Numbered from the stretch's first letter, positions 26,961 through 38,829 are shown. The stretch is 64,000 nt of DNA from Ostrinia nubilalis (GCF_963855985.1 NC_087104.1:6262001-6326000), one strand, 5' to 3'. Notes: generated from the sequence alone by a model not told the origin. Made by a program: numbers and translations.

Positions 26961-27363
26961 TTCTAATTTTAATTAAAATTTTAATTAAATTTTCTGTTTA
27001 CAATACTTTTCCCTTTTTGACAATTTCGCTAAGCACAAGCTGTCACTGTCACTGCGCGATATGTTTTTTTTTCTTTGGGGAGTGCTGAGTCGTCAAATGG
27101 TAACAAATCAGACGATACGATGCGGATACGATCCATATCTAAAATAATGTGTACGATTCGGACGATTTTAGATAAGCTTTAGCAGGGTCAACTTATTTTG
27201 TAAGCAGGCAACACTGACTGTTTGTTTGCTGTCACAAATAGTCTGTCAATGTCAAAATAATCAATAGATTTCGTTTTGTAGATTTTTGGGCACAAAAATT
27301 TAATTAATGGGATAAATTGTAAATTAATCATTAGGGCCTCTAAAGACACAAACATACACCAAA
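26961..27363. promoter_or_regulatory. shared divergent promoter region of Rab19 and PIGK
   Basis: The start codons of Rab19 (-, 26960) and PIGK (+, 27364) are 403 bp apart and transcribed away from each other. The interval must hold both 5' UTRs and core promoters unless distant non-coding exons exist. No TATA box was identified. A pair of related GGATACGAT / ACGATTCGGACGAT motifs lies at 27120-27165. Confidence 0.55.
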
Positions 27364-30273
27364 ATGCGGATATTTATACTACCATTCTTAGTTGTTACCG
27401 CAGTTTTATTGCGTGTACATTCTGCGATAGAGGTAACCACAGAAACTTATCGCAGTTTATCTTTAAACTGTAATAAAACATGCTATAACATTTCAATGAC
27501 ATATTTTAGATCCCCGAGAGCTTCCAGAAGTCGAACCATACGAATAACTGGGCGGTTCTGGTCGATACATCCAGGTTTTGGTTCAACTATCGCCATGTAG
27601 CGAATGTGCTGTCTATTTACCGCAGTGTGAAGCGGCTAGGCATCCCAGACAGCCAGATTATACTGATGATATCGGACGACATGGCGTGTAACCCGAGGAA
27701 CCCGAGACCGGCCACGATATTCAATAATGCGCACGAACAAATCAATGTTTATGGGGATGATGTTGAGGTTGATTACAGAGGATATGAAGTGAGTATTTAA
27801 TTTAAAATAAGCACCGAAACACAAAAAAGTGCTATCCTTATTGTCCTTTTGGTAATAAATTATCCCACTTATAAGTTATCCATTTACTCATTTTTATGCC
27901 TAAAATGACTCTCATAATTTTAAAGTTTTTAGTCAAATGTAGGCAAGTTTTTGATCACAATATCAAGTGTAGACAGCATCTAGAGTGGCCTGTTAGACTT
28001 TCTTATCTACTTAGCTATTTACTCTTGCCTTGAAATAGCCCACATAATGATTTTATTTCAATTTTTAGGTATCAGTGGAGAATTTTGTCCGTCTCCTAAC
28101 TGGAAGAGTTCCTCCTAACACTCCCAGATCAAAGCAGTTACTTACCGATGAGGGTAGTAACATCCTCATCTACCTCACTGGTCATGGAGGAGACGGTTTC
28201 CTCAAATTCCAAGATTCTGAGGAAGTCACCAGCCAAGAGTTAGCTGATGCTTTGGAGCAGATGTGGCAAAAGAGGAGGTCAGTTTTGTTTTAAATTAATT
28301 TCTTTTAATTATTTTACTAAACATTTGAAACATGAAACTTTTATTTCCACCCAAAAGTGTAATTAGTTCATACATGCAAAAGTGTCCTAACAAAAAAAAT
28401 TAGATAGATAGACTACATTTTGTAATTTTGGTGTGGGGTGGGATTTTTGGTCCACTTCTCTAGCAAAATTCTAAGTAAATAAAAGATTTATTCGAAAAGA
28501 TCTGTGAACAAAAAGTCCTTGGCATTGCATCTCAGTGCAGTCTAAGCTTCAAATTATTTAGATATTTAAAATTTAAATTAACTTTGACATTTATTTATTA
28601 CATTTCCAGATACAATGAGATATTCTTCATCATAGACACCTGCCAGGCGTCATCTATGTATGAGAAGTTCTACTCGCCGAACATCCTTGCTACTGCCAGC
28701 AGCTTGGTGGGAGAAGACTCCCTTTCAGTAAGTATAATTACCCTTTATAAGGTTGTGGGAATATAGTTCCCACCTTATTTTTTACAAAAAATTACCTTAT
28801 CGCTTGTTATATGGTCCAAAAACAATGAAACATTTGAACCTTTTATGCCCATTGAAGGATGAACATAAGTTGGTGAAAATCGATGGAGTGGGAAATGTTT
28901 TACCATGGTTTTCTCACAACCTTTCCTGATCACAGTATTCAATTAAATGTTTTATTATAATGATTTGTGGTTCAGTTTTGGTTTTTCTTTAACCTATTTC
29001 ATTTTGTTATTTTCTTTCCAGCATCATGTAGATTCTGCGATCGGCGTGTATATTATTGATCGCTACACTTACTATGTGCTGGAGTTCTTAGAGAATGTGC
29101 ATCCCAACAGCCAGAGGACTATGTCTGAGTTTGTAAGTATTCTAATTGATTCTACTAGGAATAGAACCTGGGCATGTAGACATAGTGACATTTGTTGCAC
29201 TACAACTGCAGTTAGATGTCCCAAATTCAATCACGTTCTCAGAAAAAAAAACTTGTGTGTGCATGAGTGACATTAACTTGACAAATGCCTCTCCAAGGAT
29301 AGTGACAACCACAGATATGGGTTACAACGATTGGTCCTGCGCTGCCCGCATCTTGGCATTTCCCACGATTTCAACTGGATCATCGGTCCACCAAATGTTT
29401 CGGTCTGTGGTCGACACTCAAGAACTTTTAGTGCATAGATAGATAGAACACTGTATAAAAAGGCCAAAATATTTATTATGTTTACAATTCCAGCTAGCGG
29501 TGTGTCCAAAGAGCGCTTGCTTGTCCACCGTCGGTGTGCGACGGGACCTCTTCAAACGGGACCCCAGTAAGGTGCCCATAACGGATTTCTTCGGGTCGGT
29601 CCGGCCTGTCGTCATCACCACAGACCCCATCGATATTATCGACATTCCTAAGAGGAAGAAGTCAGTGAACAAACAGTGAGTATATTTACTTTAAATATTG
29701 TCGTTCTTATTTTTATCAAGTGTTTTAGGGACTGGAAAATGATGCAGGAATAAACATATCGAGAGATTCTGAGTTTGATGCCCGTTTTCACCATCAATTC
29801 CTAATTTTTAAGTGACCTCTATGATAACACTTAACAGGAATTTTGTTTTCAAAGGGGTCACTTAAAAATTAGGGATTGATGGTGAAAACGGGCATAAGTC
29901 TCTAAGAAGTATTGAATTTATATGACATGATATGGTTTATGGGCACATCAATAATGCGCTACCGTGCATTATGTTCTGAGAAAAATGCCAGTTAATTTTT
30001 TTTTAATGAGCAGTTGTTTTTAACATTTGCAGAACACGTTACTCATACTTCCCAAATTAATACTTAATACAGGTTCATCAGTTTTATTTTTAGAAGGCTT
30101 TATAAATGATTCAGGTTTATTTATATTTTAGATTGTATTTGAATTAATAAAATGTTCCTTTTTTGCCTCACAGGAACAAAACACTGTCGCTGAGTAGGCA
30201 TTACTCTCCGCAGTTCCCTCAAGTATCAAGAGTTAGCAGTCCCGGGGGGATTGATGGCGGTACTGTGATATAA
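27364..30273 (+). CDS. PIGK: GPI-anchor transamidase catalytic subunit (PIGK / GPI8)
   Basis: Seven exons: 27364-27432, 27510-27788, 28069-28277, 28610-28727, 29022-29132, 29494-29675 and 30174-30273 (TAA), all with GT-AG borders and consistent phases; 355 residues. The first 23 residues are a signal peptide, followed by [18 protein letters not shown]. The C13 (legumain-like) cysteine-peptidase dyad is His155 in TGHGGDG and Cys197 in IDTCQAS, 42 residues apart as in human PIGK. In the ER lumen this subunit cleaves the C-terminal signal of precursors and attaches the GPI anchor. The C-terminus ends after a basic IPKRKK and a polar tail of about 37 residues, with no obvious transmembrane helix, unlike the vertebrate and yeast proteins. 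A polyadenylation signal AATAAA lies at 30327-30332. Confidence 0.95.
29779..29894. mobile_element. MITE, copy 1 (PIGK intron 6)
   Basis: TGCCCGTTTTCACCATCAAT and the following CCTAATTTTTAAGTGACC are repeated in inverse at the right end, giving about 42-bp arms around a short loop. It is flanked by TGA and TAA. A second copy with the same arms is at 45489-45601. Non-coding. Confidence 0.7.
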
Positions 30274-30494
30274 AGTATAAACATAATTTATTATACATAG
30301 TCTATGATATATTGATATACTTAGATAATAAAGTTGGTTTTAAATTAAAAAAGGTTTTTGAGTAGTATCAGGCCTGTTCATCTCCGCGAGTTTACATCGA
30401 AAACAAAACACGCACGATGGCCCACCTACAGGATACTATTCGACAAGGCCTCACATACGAGCGAACATTGACTCACGCACGCGTATTCTTGTGT

Positions 30495-30608
30495 ATGATG
30501 GAAGAAAATAAAGAAAATGGTGTACTAAATACTGTGCAGTATTTAACTGCCTAAATAATAATAAAAACACAGAATGTACTTTTTTAAGTTGCCTCAAGAC
30601 ACTGAGTG
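30495..30608 (+). pseudogene. THAP-domain first exon, frameshifted
   Basis: One frame reads YCAVFNCLNNNKNTECTFFK then LPQDTE, the N-terminal half of a THAP zinc finger (Cys-x4-Cys, then FFKLP), ending at a splice-donor-like G|GTAAAT at 30608/30609. The only nearby ATG (30495) opens a different frame, so one indel or more separates start and domain. No second THAP exon was found downstream. THAP domains occur in host proteins and in P-element transposases. It resembles the intact exon at 37866-37972. Confidence 0.55.
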
Positions 30609-30832
30609 GTAAATAAGTAGTTAATATTATTCATGATAATTCATGCTAAATCGTGTATTTCCTCCGCCATTTTCCGCAGTTTGGCACCTCACGTCACATA
30701 ATTTTACCGAAGTCAGCCCTATAGCTTCGGCGCAGTGCCGATCACTGACGTTTGTCAACAAAATGGTGCTTAACTCTTGATACAGGCTAAATTACACCAT
30801 ATTGTTAATGACATTGAGCATAAATTTTTTTT

Positions 30833-31249
30833 TCGGCTTTTACCCGTGGTCCCCCCAACATGTCCCCAATTTATTTTAACCATGGTCCCACCGCACTAAG
30901 TGGCAAACATTGCTTGTCACCTAGCCTAGGTATCTATAATATTATATAAAAATCTATAATTAATATAGAAAATAATTATAGGTAGGTACGGCACCATAAT
31001 ATCTTTATACTATCTTCACATCACACATGTGGGTTAAAGTCACTCATATCCTACTCGGCGTTTGATATTTTCATCCCAGACATAGGTGACATGCAATGTT
31101 TGCCACTTAGTGCGGTGGGACCATGGTTAAAATAAATTACCCGTAGACCCACTGGCAAACACTGTTCAGAACGGTGGGACAACGGGTAAAAAAAATTACC
31201 CGTGGACCCACCAGGGGGACATGTTGGGGGGACCACGGGTAAAAGCCGA
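30833..31249. mobile_element. 417-bp inverted-repeat element
   Basis: TCGGCTTTTACCCGTGGTCC at left is matched by GGACCACGGGTAAAAGCCGA at right, and the arms continue through CCCCAACATGTCCCC. A second inner pair (GGTCCCACCGCACTAAGTGG at 30882 and its complement near 31108) folds inside. Flanks are oligo-T/oligo-A, so the exact target duplication is unclear. Non-coding. Confidence 0.65.
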
Positions 31250-32006
31250 TTTTTTTAAATACCTTCGCGAAGTAAAACTTCTGTACGTAGTACTTATTAT
31301 TATTCTGTGGTAGTATACACACATTATTTTTTATCTGATTTATATCAAAGTCTAATCTTTTATAATCAAGCCAAGAGTTATGCTCCTACTATCTCAACTC
31401 AACTCAGAGGTTTGTTGAACAATTTAATCTCTACCATTTAATAGTCATAACTAGTTACAATTTATTTATTCTTTTTAGACCTTAAGGTAAGGGTTAAGAT
31501 TAAAAATATAATGGGAATTATGTTCCCACTGATTTTAAAACCAGTTGAATCTTCTAGTTTGTCTGTAAAACGTAAAGGTTGTGATGGTGTCAAATAAAAG
31601 CACCATAAAATATTAAATACGTAATTTATTCATCTATAAGTACTAAGAATAATTTCTCATTAACATTATTATACACAACCGATCAGTTGCAATTGGAATC
31701 TAACAGAATATATAATTAGCAACAATACTTCGCGTCTCACACTCAATGAGATCAAATTCTAAAGGACTATAGCACCATTACAGTTACGATCATAGGCCAT
31801 ATTAATCTTTTTGGTCTAATATTCACTCCGTACTAACTATATATTCATACTTTACTTGCCCTAGAAGCAAATAAGACTATATGCTGGCATTACCAAGGTT
31901 GAGAATCGCTTGTAGGTCGTAAAACACATAATTATTAAACTGTCTCTATTATGATAGAGTAAAAGCTGGTTTTCCACCGCAAGCGAAGCGAGGCTATTAA
32001 TGACTC

Positions 32007-33084
32007 AAAGGACATCATCCATTTTGGTCCAAAATCAAAAGTGCCGGCCAAAAAATAAAAGTGCTGTATTCTGATAGAATACGTCCGCCTTAGCATTTAT
32101 TACTATGGCACCAAAGCTGTAGTACCACTGTGCATCGTAGTATTTGAGCTCTAAAAATATATGAAACGACTGACTTTGATCTCAAATACTACGATGCACA
32201 GTGGTGCTACAGCTTTGGTGTCATAGTAACAAATACTAAGGCGGACGTATTCTGTCAGAATACAGCACTTTTTTTTTATTGGCCGACATTTTTGATTTTG
32301 AACAAAAAATGTATGAATCGTCGATGAATTTTAGATCTCAAATACTCGACGCACAGTGGTGCTACAGCTTTGGTGCCATAGTAACAAATGCTAAGGCGGA
32401 CGTATTCTGTCAGAAGACAGCACTTTTTGTTATTGGCCGACACTTTTGATTTTGAACAAAAAATGTATGAATAATCGATGACTTTTAGGCCTCAGCCTCG
32501 AACTTAGCGGGCAGCGGGGCGGCGGCGGCGGCGGCGCGGGAGCGGGGCGGGCAACGCAGACCCGTTCTCGAAACAAGCGGGCAGCTCGCGCGGCGCTTTA
32601 GCGGCGAAGTGTTGTGTTCGGGGTTGTGTTTTCGAGATATTTGTTTTTATTCGCTAAACGAAATGTCTGAACAACGGCGACAATTTTATTTCGATTCAAA
32701 TTTATTCCTAACGCTCGATTTATTGTGGGCAAAAGAAGGAGTGCGCTGCCCGCTCGTTACCCGCTCCCTCGCCGCTGCCCGCTCGTTGCCCGCTCCGGCG
32801 CCGCTGCCGCGCCGCTGTTTTCGAGAACCGGTCTATTTGATTTCACGCATAAGATCCTGCCGCTGCCGCGCCGCCGCCGTTCCCGCCCCGCTGCCCGCTA
32901 AGTTCGAGGCTGAGGCCTTAGATCTCAAATACTCGACGCACAGTGGAGCTACGGCTTTGGTGCCATAGTAACAAATGCTAAATTGCTAAGGCAGACGTAT
33001 TCTGTCAGAATACAGCACTTTTTTTTGTTGGCCGGCACTTTTGATTTTGGACCAAAAATATATGAAACGTGGATGATGTCCTTT
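32007..33084. mobile_element. modular TIR repeat, copy 1 (disrupted)
   Basis: Termini AAAGGACATCATCCATTTTG and the complement ending GATGATGTCCTTT bound an array of a module of about 170 bp (CAGTGGTGCTACAGCTTTGG ... GTATTCTGTCAGAATACAGC). The first module is inverted and the following ones are in direct order. The same element without the central insertion is at 62084-62724. The third module of this copy is split by the MITE at 32488-32917. Confidence 0.75.
32488..32917. mobile_element. GC-rich Harbinger-like MITE inside the modular repeat
   Basis: GGCCTCAGCCTCGAACTTAG at left and CTAAGTTCGAGGCTGAGGCC at right are perfect inverted termini, extending through CGGGCAGCGGGGCGG. TTA flanks both sides (32485-32487, 32918-32920), and the module at 62084 shows the empty site TTTTAGATCTC. 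The ends are very GC-rich (GGCGGCGGCGG). The middle holds a short frame, MSEQRRQFYFDSNLFLTLDL, of unknown identity. A GG-start with TTA duplication suggests PIF/Harbinger (inference). Confidence 0.8.
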
Positions 33085-33228
33085 CCTCGCAATACAAAAA
33101 TGCATACATCTGTTTCCACAAACAAAGAGTCGAGCGAAAATGACAGAGGCCAAAGAGAGTCAAAAAGAGCTCGCTCATCAAATCAATATTCCCGAACTCT
33201 TTCTCGGTCGAAAAGCAATCCTATTTTC

Positions 33229-33632
33229 AACCGACTTCAAAAAAGGAGGAGGTTCTCAATTCGACCCGTATGTTTTTTTTTTCTATGTTTGTTACGCGAT
33301 AACTCCGCCAATTATGAACCGATTTGAACAAATCTTTTTTCGGCGTATAGGTAATACCTCAAGGGTGGTCCCATTTAAATTTAATAATAGAAAAAACAAC
33401 CCCCAAGGGTGGAAAATTGGGGATGAACTTTTTTATACGCAATATCTCCGCCGATTATAAATCAATTTGAACGATTATTTTTTTGTTGAATAGGTATTAT
33501 CAAAAGGATGGTTTCATGCGAATTTGAAGAAAATATTTCACCCCCAAGGGTGGAAAATTGGGGATGAACTTTTTTATACGCAATATTTTTAATATTTAAT
33601 TTTTTTTTGTGTTCACGCATTTGAAGTCGGTT
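33229..33632. mobile_element. repeat bounded by AACCGACTTCAAA termini
   Basis: AACCGACTTCAAA at left is repeated in inverse (TTTGAAGTCGGTT) at right. Inside are two tandem units of about 150 bp carrying CCCAAGGGTGGAAAATTGGG and GATGAACTTTTTTATACGCA. The inner text resembles a very common lepidopteran repeat. No intact protein frame. Confidence 0.6.
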
Positions 33633-33722
33633 TTATTTTTTTTTAAAGTTAATTATATGTACACGAAAATCGTTCCGGTAAATCCCTAGTTCATTCTTCT
33701 TTGGCGGTGGAAAACGAGCTTT

Positions 33723-36700
33723 ATAGACCTGCATATAGATGCTAGCTCAAAATAGCAGTAGGCCTAAAGTAATTTTGTAAATTGTAAGCGATTATCGACT
33801 TAATGACACATTTCTAAGCATTTTCTCAAACGACACTCAAAATTCGATTTCAATTCAAACACAGTTTCAAGATGATTGATTGATTTTCAATTCAATATTT
33901 TGACTCAATAAAATTGAATCTATACTAATCGTACTTGTACGTACTTGAGTGTCGTTTCAAAATGCCTTAGAATACAAACTGTACAATCGAATTTAATAAT
34001 TTTGTAGACATCTCACGGAATTACATACAAATTAAAAACATTTACAGATTACTAAACTAAAACAACTAGTTACTAGTTTTTTAATGGCAATTTTTCAACA
34101 ATGCAGGGTGAAAAATTAGCTAGTTATTTAGGGATCCGTAGTCAAGCAAAGAGCCATTTCACTCTTGTCCTCGCAAATCTTTTACTTAGCCTTAATTTGA
34201 TTCTGCACAAATCATAATAAATAGTGTTATTAGGGTCACAATACATTGGGATCTTTACTTCATTAATGATAGTTTTTATTGACTTCATTCTTCTATTTCG
34301 AATAAACCTACAAAACTCTAGAATCTGGATAGACCGAACTTTTAAAGAATAACGCTAGATTAAGTAGTTTAATTACTAAAGTCAAACACGTAGCTTAAGA
34401 GATACAGCTGACGACATTGTCTTATTTTTATATGTTCATAACATTTTATTTTTCTATTTTATTTAACCACTGACGGAGGCAAAAAAGAGACAAGGTTACG
34501 AGTTTAACGTGTAAATTTTCATGGGCCTAACCTTACTAGTTCATTAGTGGTCAAACTGTAGATCCTGGCCATACAGAATTTACTATGGTGGCGACATTTC
34601 CGTATAGTATTACACCGTATATTACAAACAAATGTGGAAAGCTACGGGACTCAACACAGTGTTGCCCTACACACTTTATTTTGCATCTCAATTGAGTGAA
34701 GAAAAAAAAATGTTAGTTAACAATCTGTATTGTCCATTATCGAAAACATCTAGAGGATTTAACAATGATATAAACCTAAGGTATTTCGTTACAATTAAGG
34801 GTTTTATTTACGTAGGTACTCTAAGCTCAGTTTTAGCTCTAAGACTAGGCAAAATTACCAAACTAAGACACAAACATTAACTAAATATTCACACAGATTA
34901 ACCATTGCGGAAAGAACATTGTATTTTGGGCCTAAAACCGTTCCCCTATGCATCCTCGAGGAATATTTGACAGCAAATCAAATGAAATGTAGTGGTACTA
35001 CAAAAATCGCTCTTATTTCGAAGGGCATTAAAGCGCCCTCATGTCGTCTTTATTATTACGGTACTTTTTGGTGAAGTTATTTTTTTTTTCAAACCCTAAA
35101 AAATAAGCAATAATGTTCTTTCCACTTTGGTAGAATATTTTGCTGCAAAATTTATAGGATCTCCACGCTTGTTTTGGAGGCATTCTATGATTTTGCAGAA
35201 GCAACCACATAAATATTAATTATCTTTATTCTATTTATTCGAAAACTTAACATACATTCCATAAAGGCCACCAACGCTACATAATCATAACAAATCTTTA
35301 CAACTTGCGGGGTTTATCATTGTATTACAAAAAATACTTCGTGATTGTCAAAGAAAATGTTTTTATGAACTTTTTAGGAATACTTAACATTTGTACTTAT
35401 ATTTTTACTTTATGTATTAACTATTATGCAAATTGATAATTAGATAGTATTTTGTGTCTTTTTTTTTCGGCTTTCAAACATTCGTTGTTATTTACACTTT
35501 TAATTTAAAATTTAATTGGGGAAAGTCATTTTAAGATACTTAGTAATTAACTACTTAAAAATAATACAAAAATTATGCCTTCGAAAAAACTATTTGGAAT
35601 GTTAACTATAAAGGTAGTAAAAATATCACAAAACCTTCATGATTTTAAAGTATCAAAATGTAAAAATTAAGTCAATAATCATAAAAAAACATTAAATAAC
35701 AAATTCAAAAAATTACAACGATTTACTATTTTATTTTCATTTTGTAGTTTGATTCTTTATTTTTATTATAAATAGGCATTTATGTGATTGGATATTTTAG
35801 GCTCGTAAGCCTAATAGAGCGATATAGATTATTTATTTCCATACGATATGGAAGCACTAAGTATTTTTTTGTCTTGCCGTACAAAACTTTCTCATACGTA
35901 TTTACATTACTTTCATTGCCAACACAACAATTAAACTATTGCTTATTATATAAAATGTACACAAATACATATTTCAACTACTTCAACATCCCATAAAAGC
36001 ATTATTTGATTACAAAATAATAACAACTGTAATCATAAAATCGAGGAACTGTACGGATTGATTCATTTAATAACTTAAAAACAACAATGTAAAACAACTT
36101 GAATTATTAATCTATCAAACATTATTAATAACAATTATCTACAAGGCGCCCAAAGGGATTTTACCTATAAACTATGTAAGTAGCGATTTAATACGTAAAC
36201 TGTACAAAATTGTACTAAACGGTGATCAAAGTACTATACAAACACTGACATGAAATGACATGCAAATAACTTAATTTATACTATAGTGCGACGTTGGTCA
36301 TAACATAATGTCATACATTAACAGATTGACTAGTATCTAAATCAAGGGAATTCTTTAAAAGTTGATTCTTCTTTTACATTACATAAAAAGCTATTCTATA
36401 TTTTCGTATTTATTCTTAATTTTTACCATATACTATGGTCGAAAACTGCATCGCGTAAAAATGTGCGACCCGTCCGCGTTCACGCCACTCAAGACGCGTG
36501 GTGAGGCTAGCGGTCTGCTATAACGTTACATAGTATATGGCAATTCCAGAAGAATATACTTTTGAAATTGTATTTTATGTTTATTTTTTCAAATCTTTGA
36601 ATCGGTTACTTTGTTACCTCTGAGAGGATTCCCTTGGCTCACAAGTCACTCAGTCACTCACTCTTACCTAGTAATTGGACAGCGTCTTCAGAAATGTATG

Positions 36701-37600
36701 CTTAAAACTATTGTACTGTCATAGTGAACTTTGCAAATAAACAAGCAGAAATAAAAAATATTTAAAATAAAATATAAATAAGTATTAAAAATAAACTAGA
36801 AATATTCAAATACGTCTTTATACCATTATTGTAATGGGATGCTGTACGTTATGAATTTTCCTTGCATTTTCATCTCGAGCAAAGTAAGGTACTTTTAGTT
36901 TTAATCGATCGATAAAATTTACATAGCGACATAAATCGTTAGTGTCGTAAACAGATAACAGGTAATTAAATCGATAATCATTTTGTAAATTATTCCATTG
37001 TGATTTGATACTATCTCGATTTCTCTTACGTTTGATAACCAGCATATTCCATAACGCATGTGGCATAAAACTTACAATTTGGTTCTCATTAAAAGATTTC
37101 CTTTCGCGCGCTCTAAAGCGTAATTTTTAGCGTAAATTATTACGTCATGAACACGTTCGCAGGTCTGTTTATTTAAACCATAGAGTACGGGGACACATTA
37201 CAAGTTCATTATTTTATACTAACTAAAAACAAACTTGAATGTATCAAATGCCTATAATCTATGTGTTATTTATGTCATTTTCTTATTGTTTCGCAAACGG
37301 GCAACATCGTATTTGCTAAGGACATTTGGATGTAACTAATAGTCATCCCATACAACAAATATCCGTTATACATAAGCCTCGGACACACTAGAGGATAAAT
37401 ACGAAGTCATTAGGGAAAAGTAACATTGATACCTTTAGGTACCTACTAATTTGAGTAAATCTCTCTTTGATTTCATAAAATTTTTGAGACAGTTCAATAT
37501 CTTTCCGTATACAGCAAGTACTAAAGGGCCAAAGTCTACTGCGTCCAGTCCACGCATTATTTTACATCCCATCTACGTGATACTGAATAAATGTTTCTAA
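33723..37600. other. gene-free AT-rich stretch
   Basis: No exon with a recognisable domain was found. A copy of the dispersed block GTCAAACTGTAGATCCTGGC lies at 34549-34600. An 82-codon minus-strand frame (36818-37066) has no family I can name. The rest appears to be intergenic. Confidence 0.45.
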
Positions 37601-37865
37601 GTAACTCCCGCACTTAAAGCGAGCGCAATAGTGACAAGTTGTCTCGGATTTTCGACGCATAGGCACAAAATATAACAGAAGACAAACTCCATACTAAACG
37701 CGCTCGAGCCACGCACACATAGACACCGCTTTAGCAAGACTGTCTTGGACGAATGCGAGCGCGACGTGGCGCGACAGACGTTCGTCACACGTTCGCTGTG
37801 GTTCGCTTGAGTCACGCGCTGGTCAACCGCCTGTGATATTATTTTGTTTTGCGAAATTGACGAAA

Positions 37866-37972
37866 ATGAGTGAACAGAAAAAGTCGTATTATAATTGTTC
37901 GGTATTTGGTTGCTTAAACTCATCATTAAATACCGAATTTTCATTTTTTAAATTACCAGTTGATTCGGGGAG
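37866..37972 (+). CDS. THAP-domain first exon (partial, orphan)
   Basis: From ATG at 37866 the frame reads MSEQKKSYYNCSVFGCLNSS followed by LNTEFSFFKLPVDSGR, the N-terminal part of a THAP zinc finger (Cys-x4-Cys then FFKLP). It ends in phase 2 at a good splice donor, AG|GTAAGT (37972/37973), the position where many THAP genes are split. No matching second exon was recognised in the following kilobases. The exon lies between inverted copies of CACAAAATATAACAGAAG (37663 and the complement near 38522-38539), which suggests a transposon of P-element type or a MITE derived from one. It could also be the start of a host gene whose other exons I missed. Confidence 0.45.
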
Positions 37973-38072
37973 GTAAGTAAGTTATTTATTTGAATTTCAA
38001 TTGAAATTGAAAGCCAACTCAATTATTAGGAATATCGAATTGTTTTAGAGAGGTTTTAGGAATTATTGGATA

Positions 38073-38268
38073 ACTAGCTTTTGCCCGCGGCTTCACCCGC
38101 GTGAAATTTAGTTTGTCACAGATCGTCATAAATTATAGCCTATATGTTATTCAGGGTTATAAACAATAATACTGTAAAGTTACATCAAAATCCGTTCAGT
38201 AGTTTTTGCGTGAAAGAGCAACAAACATCCAGACATCCAAACTTTCGCATTTATAATATTAGTTGGAT
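38073..38268 (+). repeat. common lepidopteran interspersed repeat
   Basis: The block begins ACTAGCTTTTGCCCGCGGCT and ends CTTTCGCATTTATAATATTA followed by GTTGGAT, with AAATCCGTTCAGTAGTTTTT and a GTGAAAGAGCAACAAACATC core. I recognise this layout as a high-copy lepidopteran repeat, probably a non-autonomous element. It lies within the inverted-repeat interval around the THAP exon. Confidence 0.6.
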
Positions 38269-38829
38269 AATAGTGTCACTCAACTAAATACTACTTCCTT
38301 CTCGTGTATTTGTTTGCAAACTATTACTATAATAACGTACTAAATATAAATAAGTACACGTGGATATTTGTTATTGTCTTTCTTGCATAGTATTAAGAGT
38401 AACATTTTTCTATCTTATCGAAATAAACGCAACACGTCATGACAAGACAACCCTAGCGCGACGGCCGAGCGTGCGAGCGAGAGAGGTATGCAAAGCGAGG
38501 TACATACATGAGTTTACCTTCTGTTATATTTTGTGGCATAGGTGAAGCGACTGTTCCTCCATTTGTCCTCTAATGCATTCAAGGGCTTGCGCTATACTGT
38601 CCTGAACAACTAAGGAAGTATCTTAATGCTTTAACCATTTAACAAGCACACCTTCTAACAAACCTCAGCCAAACATGACATGAACGTCGCAATGGGCTAA
38701 AACATGAAAATCTTTTGAACTTTGATATCACATAAATAACAATAACCTGGGTCGGATCGTCGTCTTCATCACTCAATGATCAGTCTTGCCGCTAACGGCT
38801 GCTGTGGCGCTGGAGAGCCCTCGGCTTGT

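Larger units (their letters stand above)
31962..33722. mobile_element. outer TIR element carrying nested insertions
   Basis: AAAGCTGGTTTTCCACCGC at the left end is matched with one mismatch by GCGGTGGAAAACGAGCTTT at the right end. Everything between is made of other elements: 32007-33084 (itself holding 32488-32917) and 33229-33632. The outer element therefore seems to be a small MITE filled by later insertions. Target duplication not resolved. Confidence 0.5.

Noticed and set aside
32609..32968. 119-codon plus-strand frame in GC-rich DNA
   Set aside because: It spans the GC-rich MITE and its flank; the Ala/Arg/Pro-rich text reflects base composition, not a protein family.
36818..37066. 82-codon minus-strand frame
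   Set aside because: No recognisable motif, and low-complexity AT-rich surroundings.
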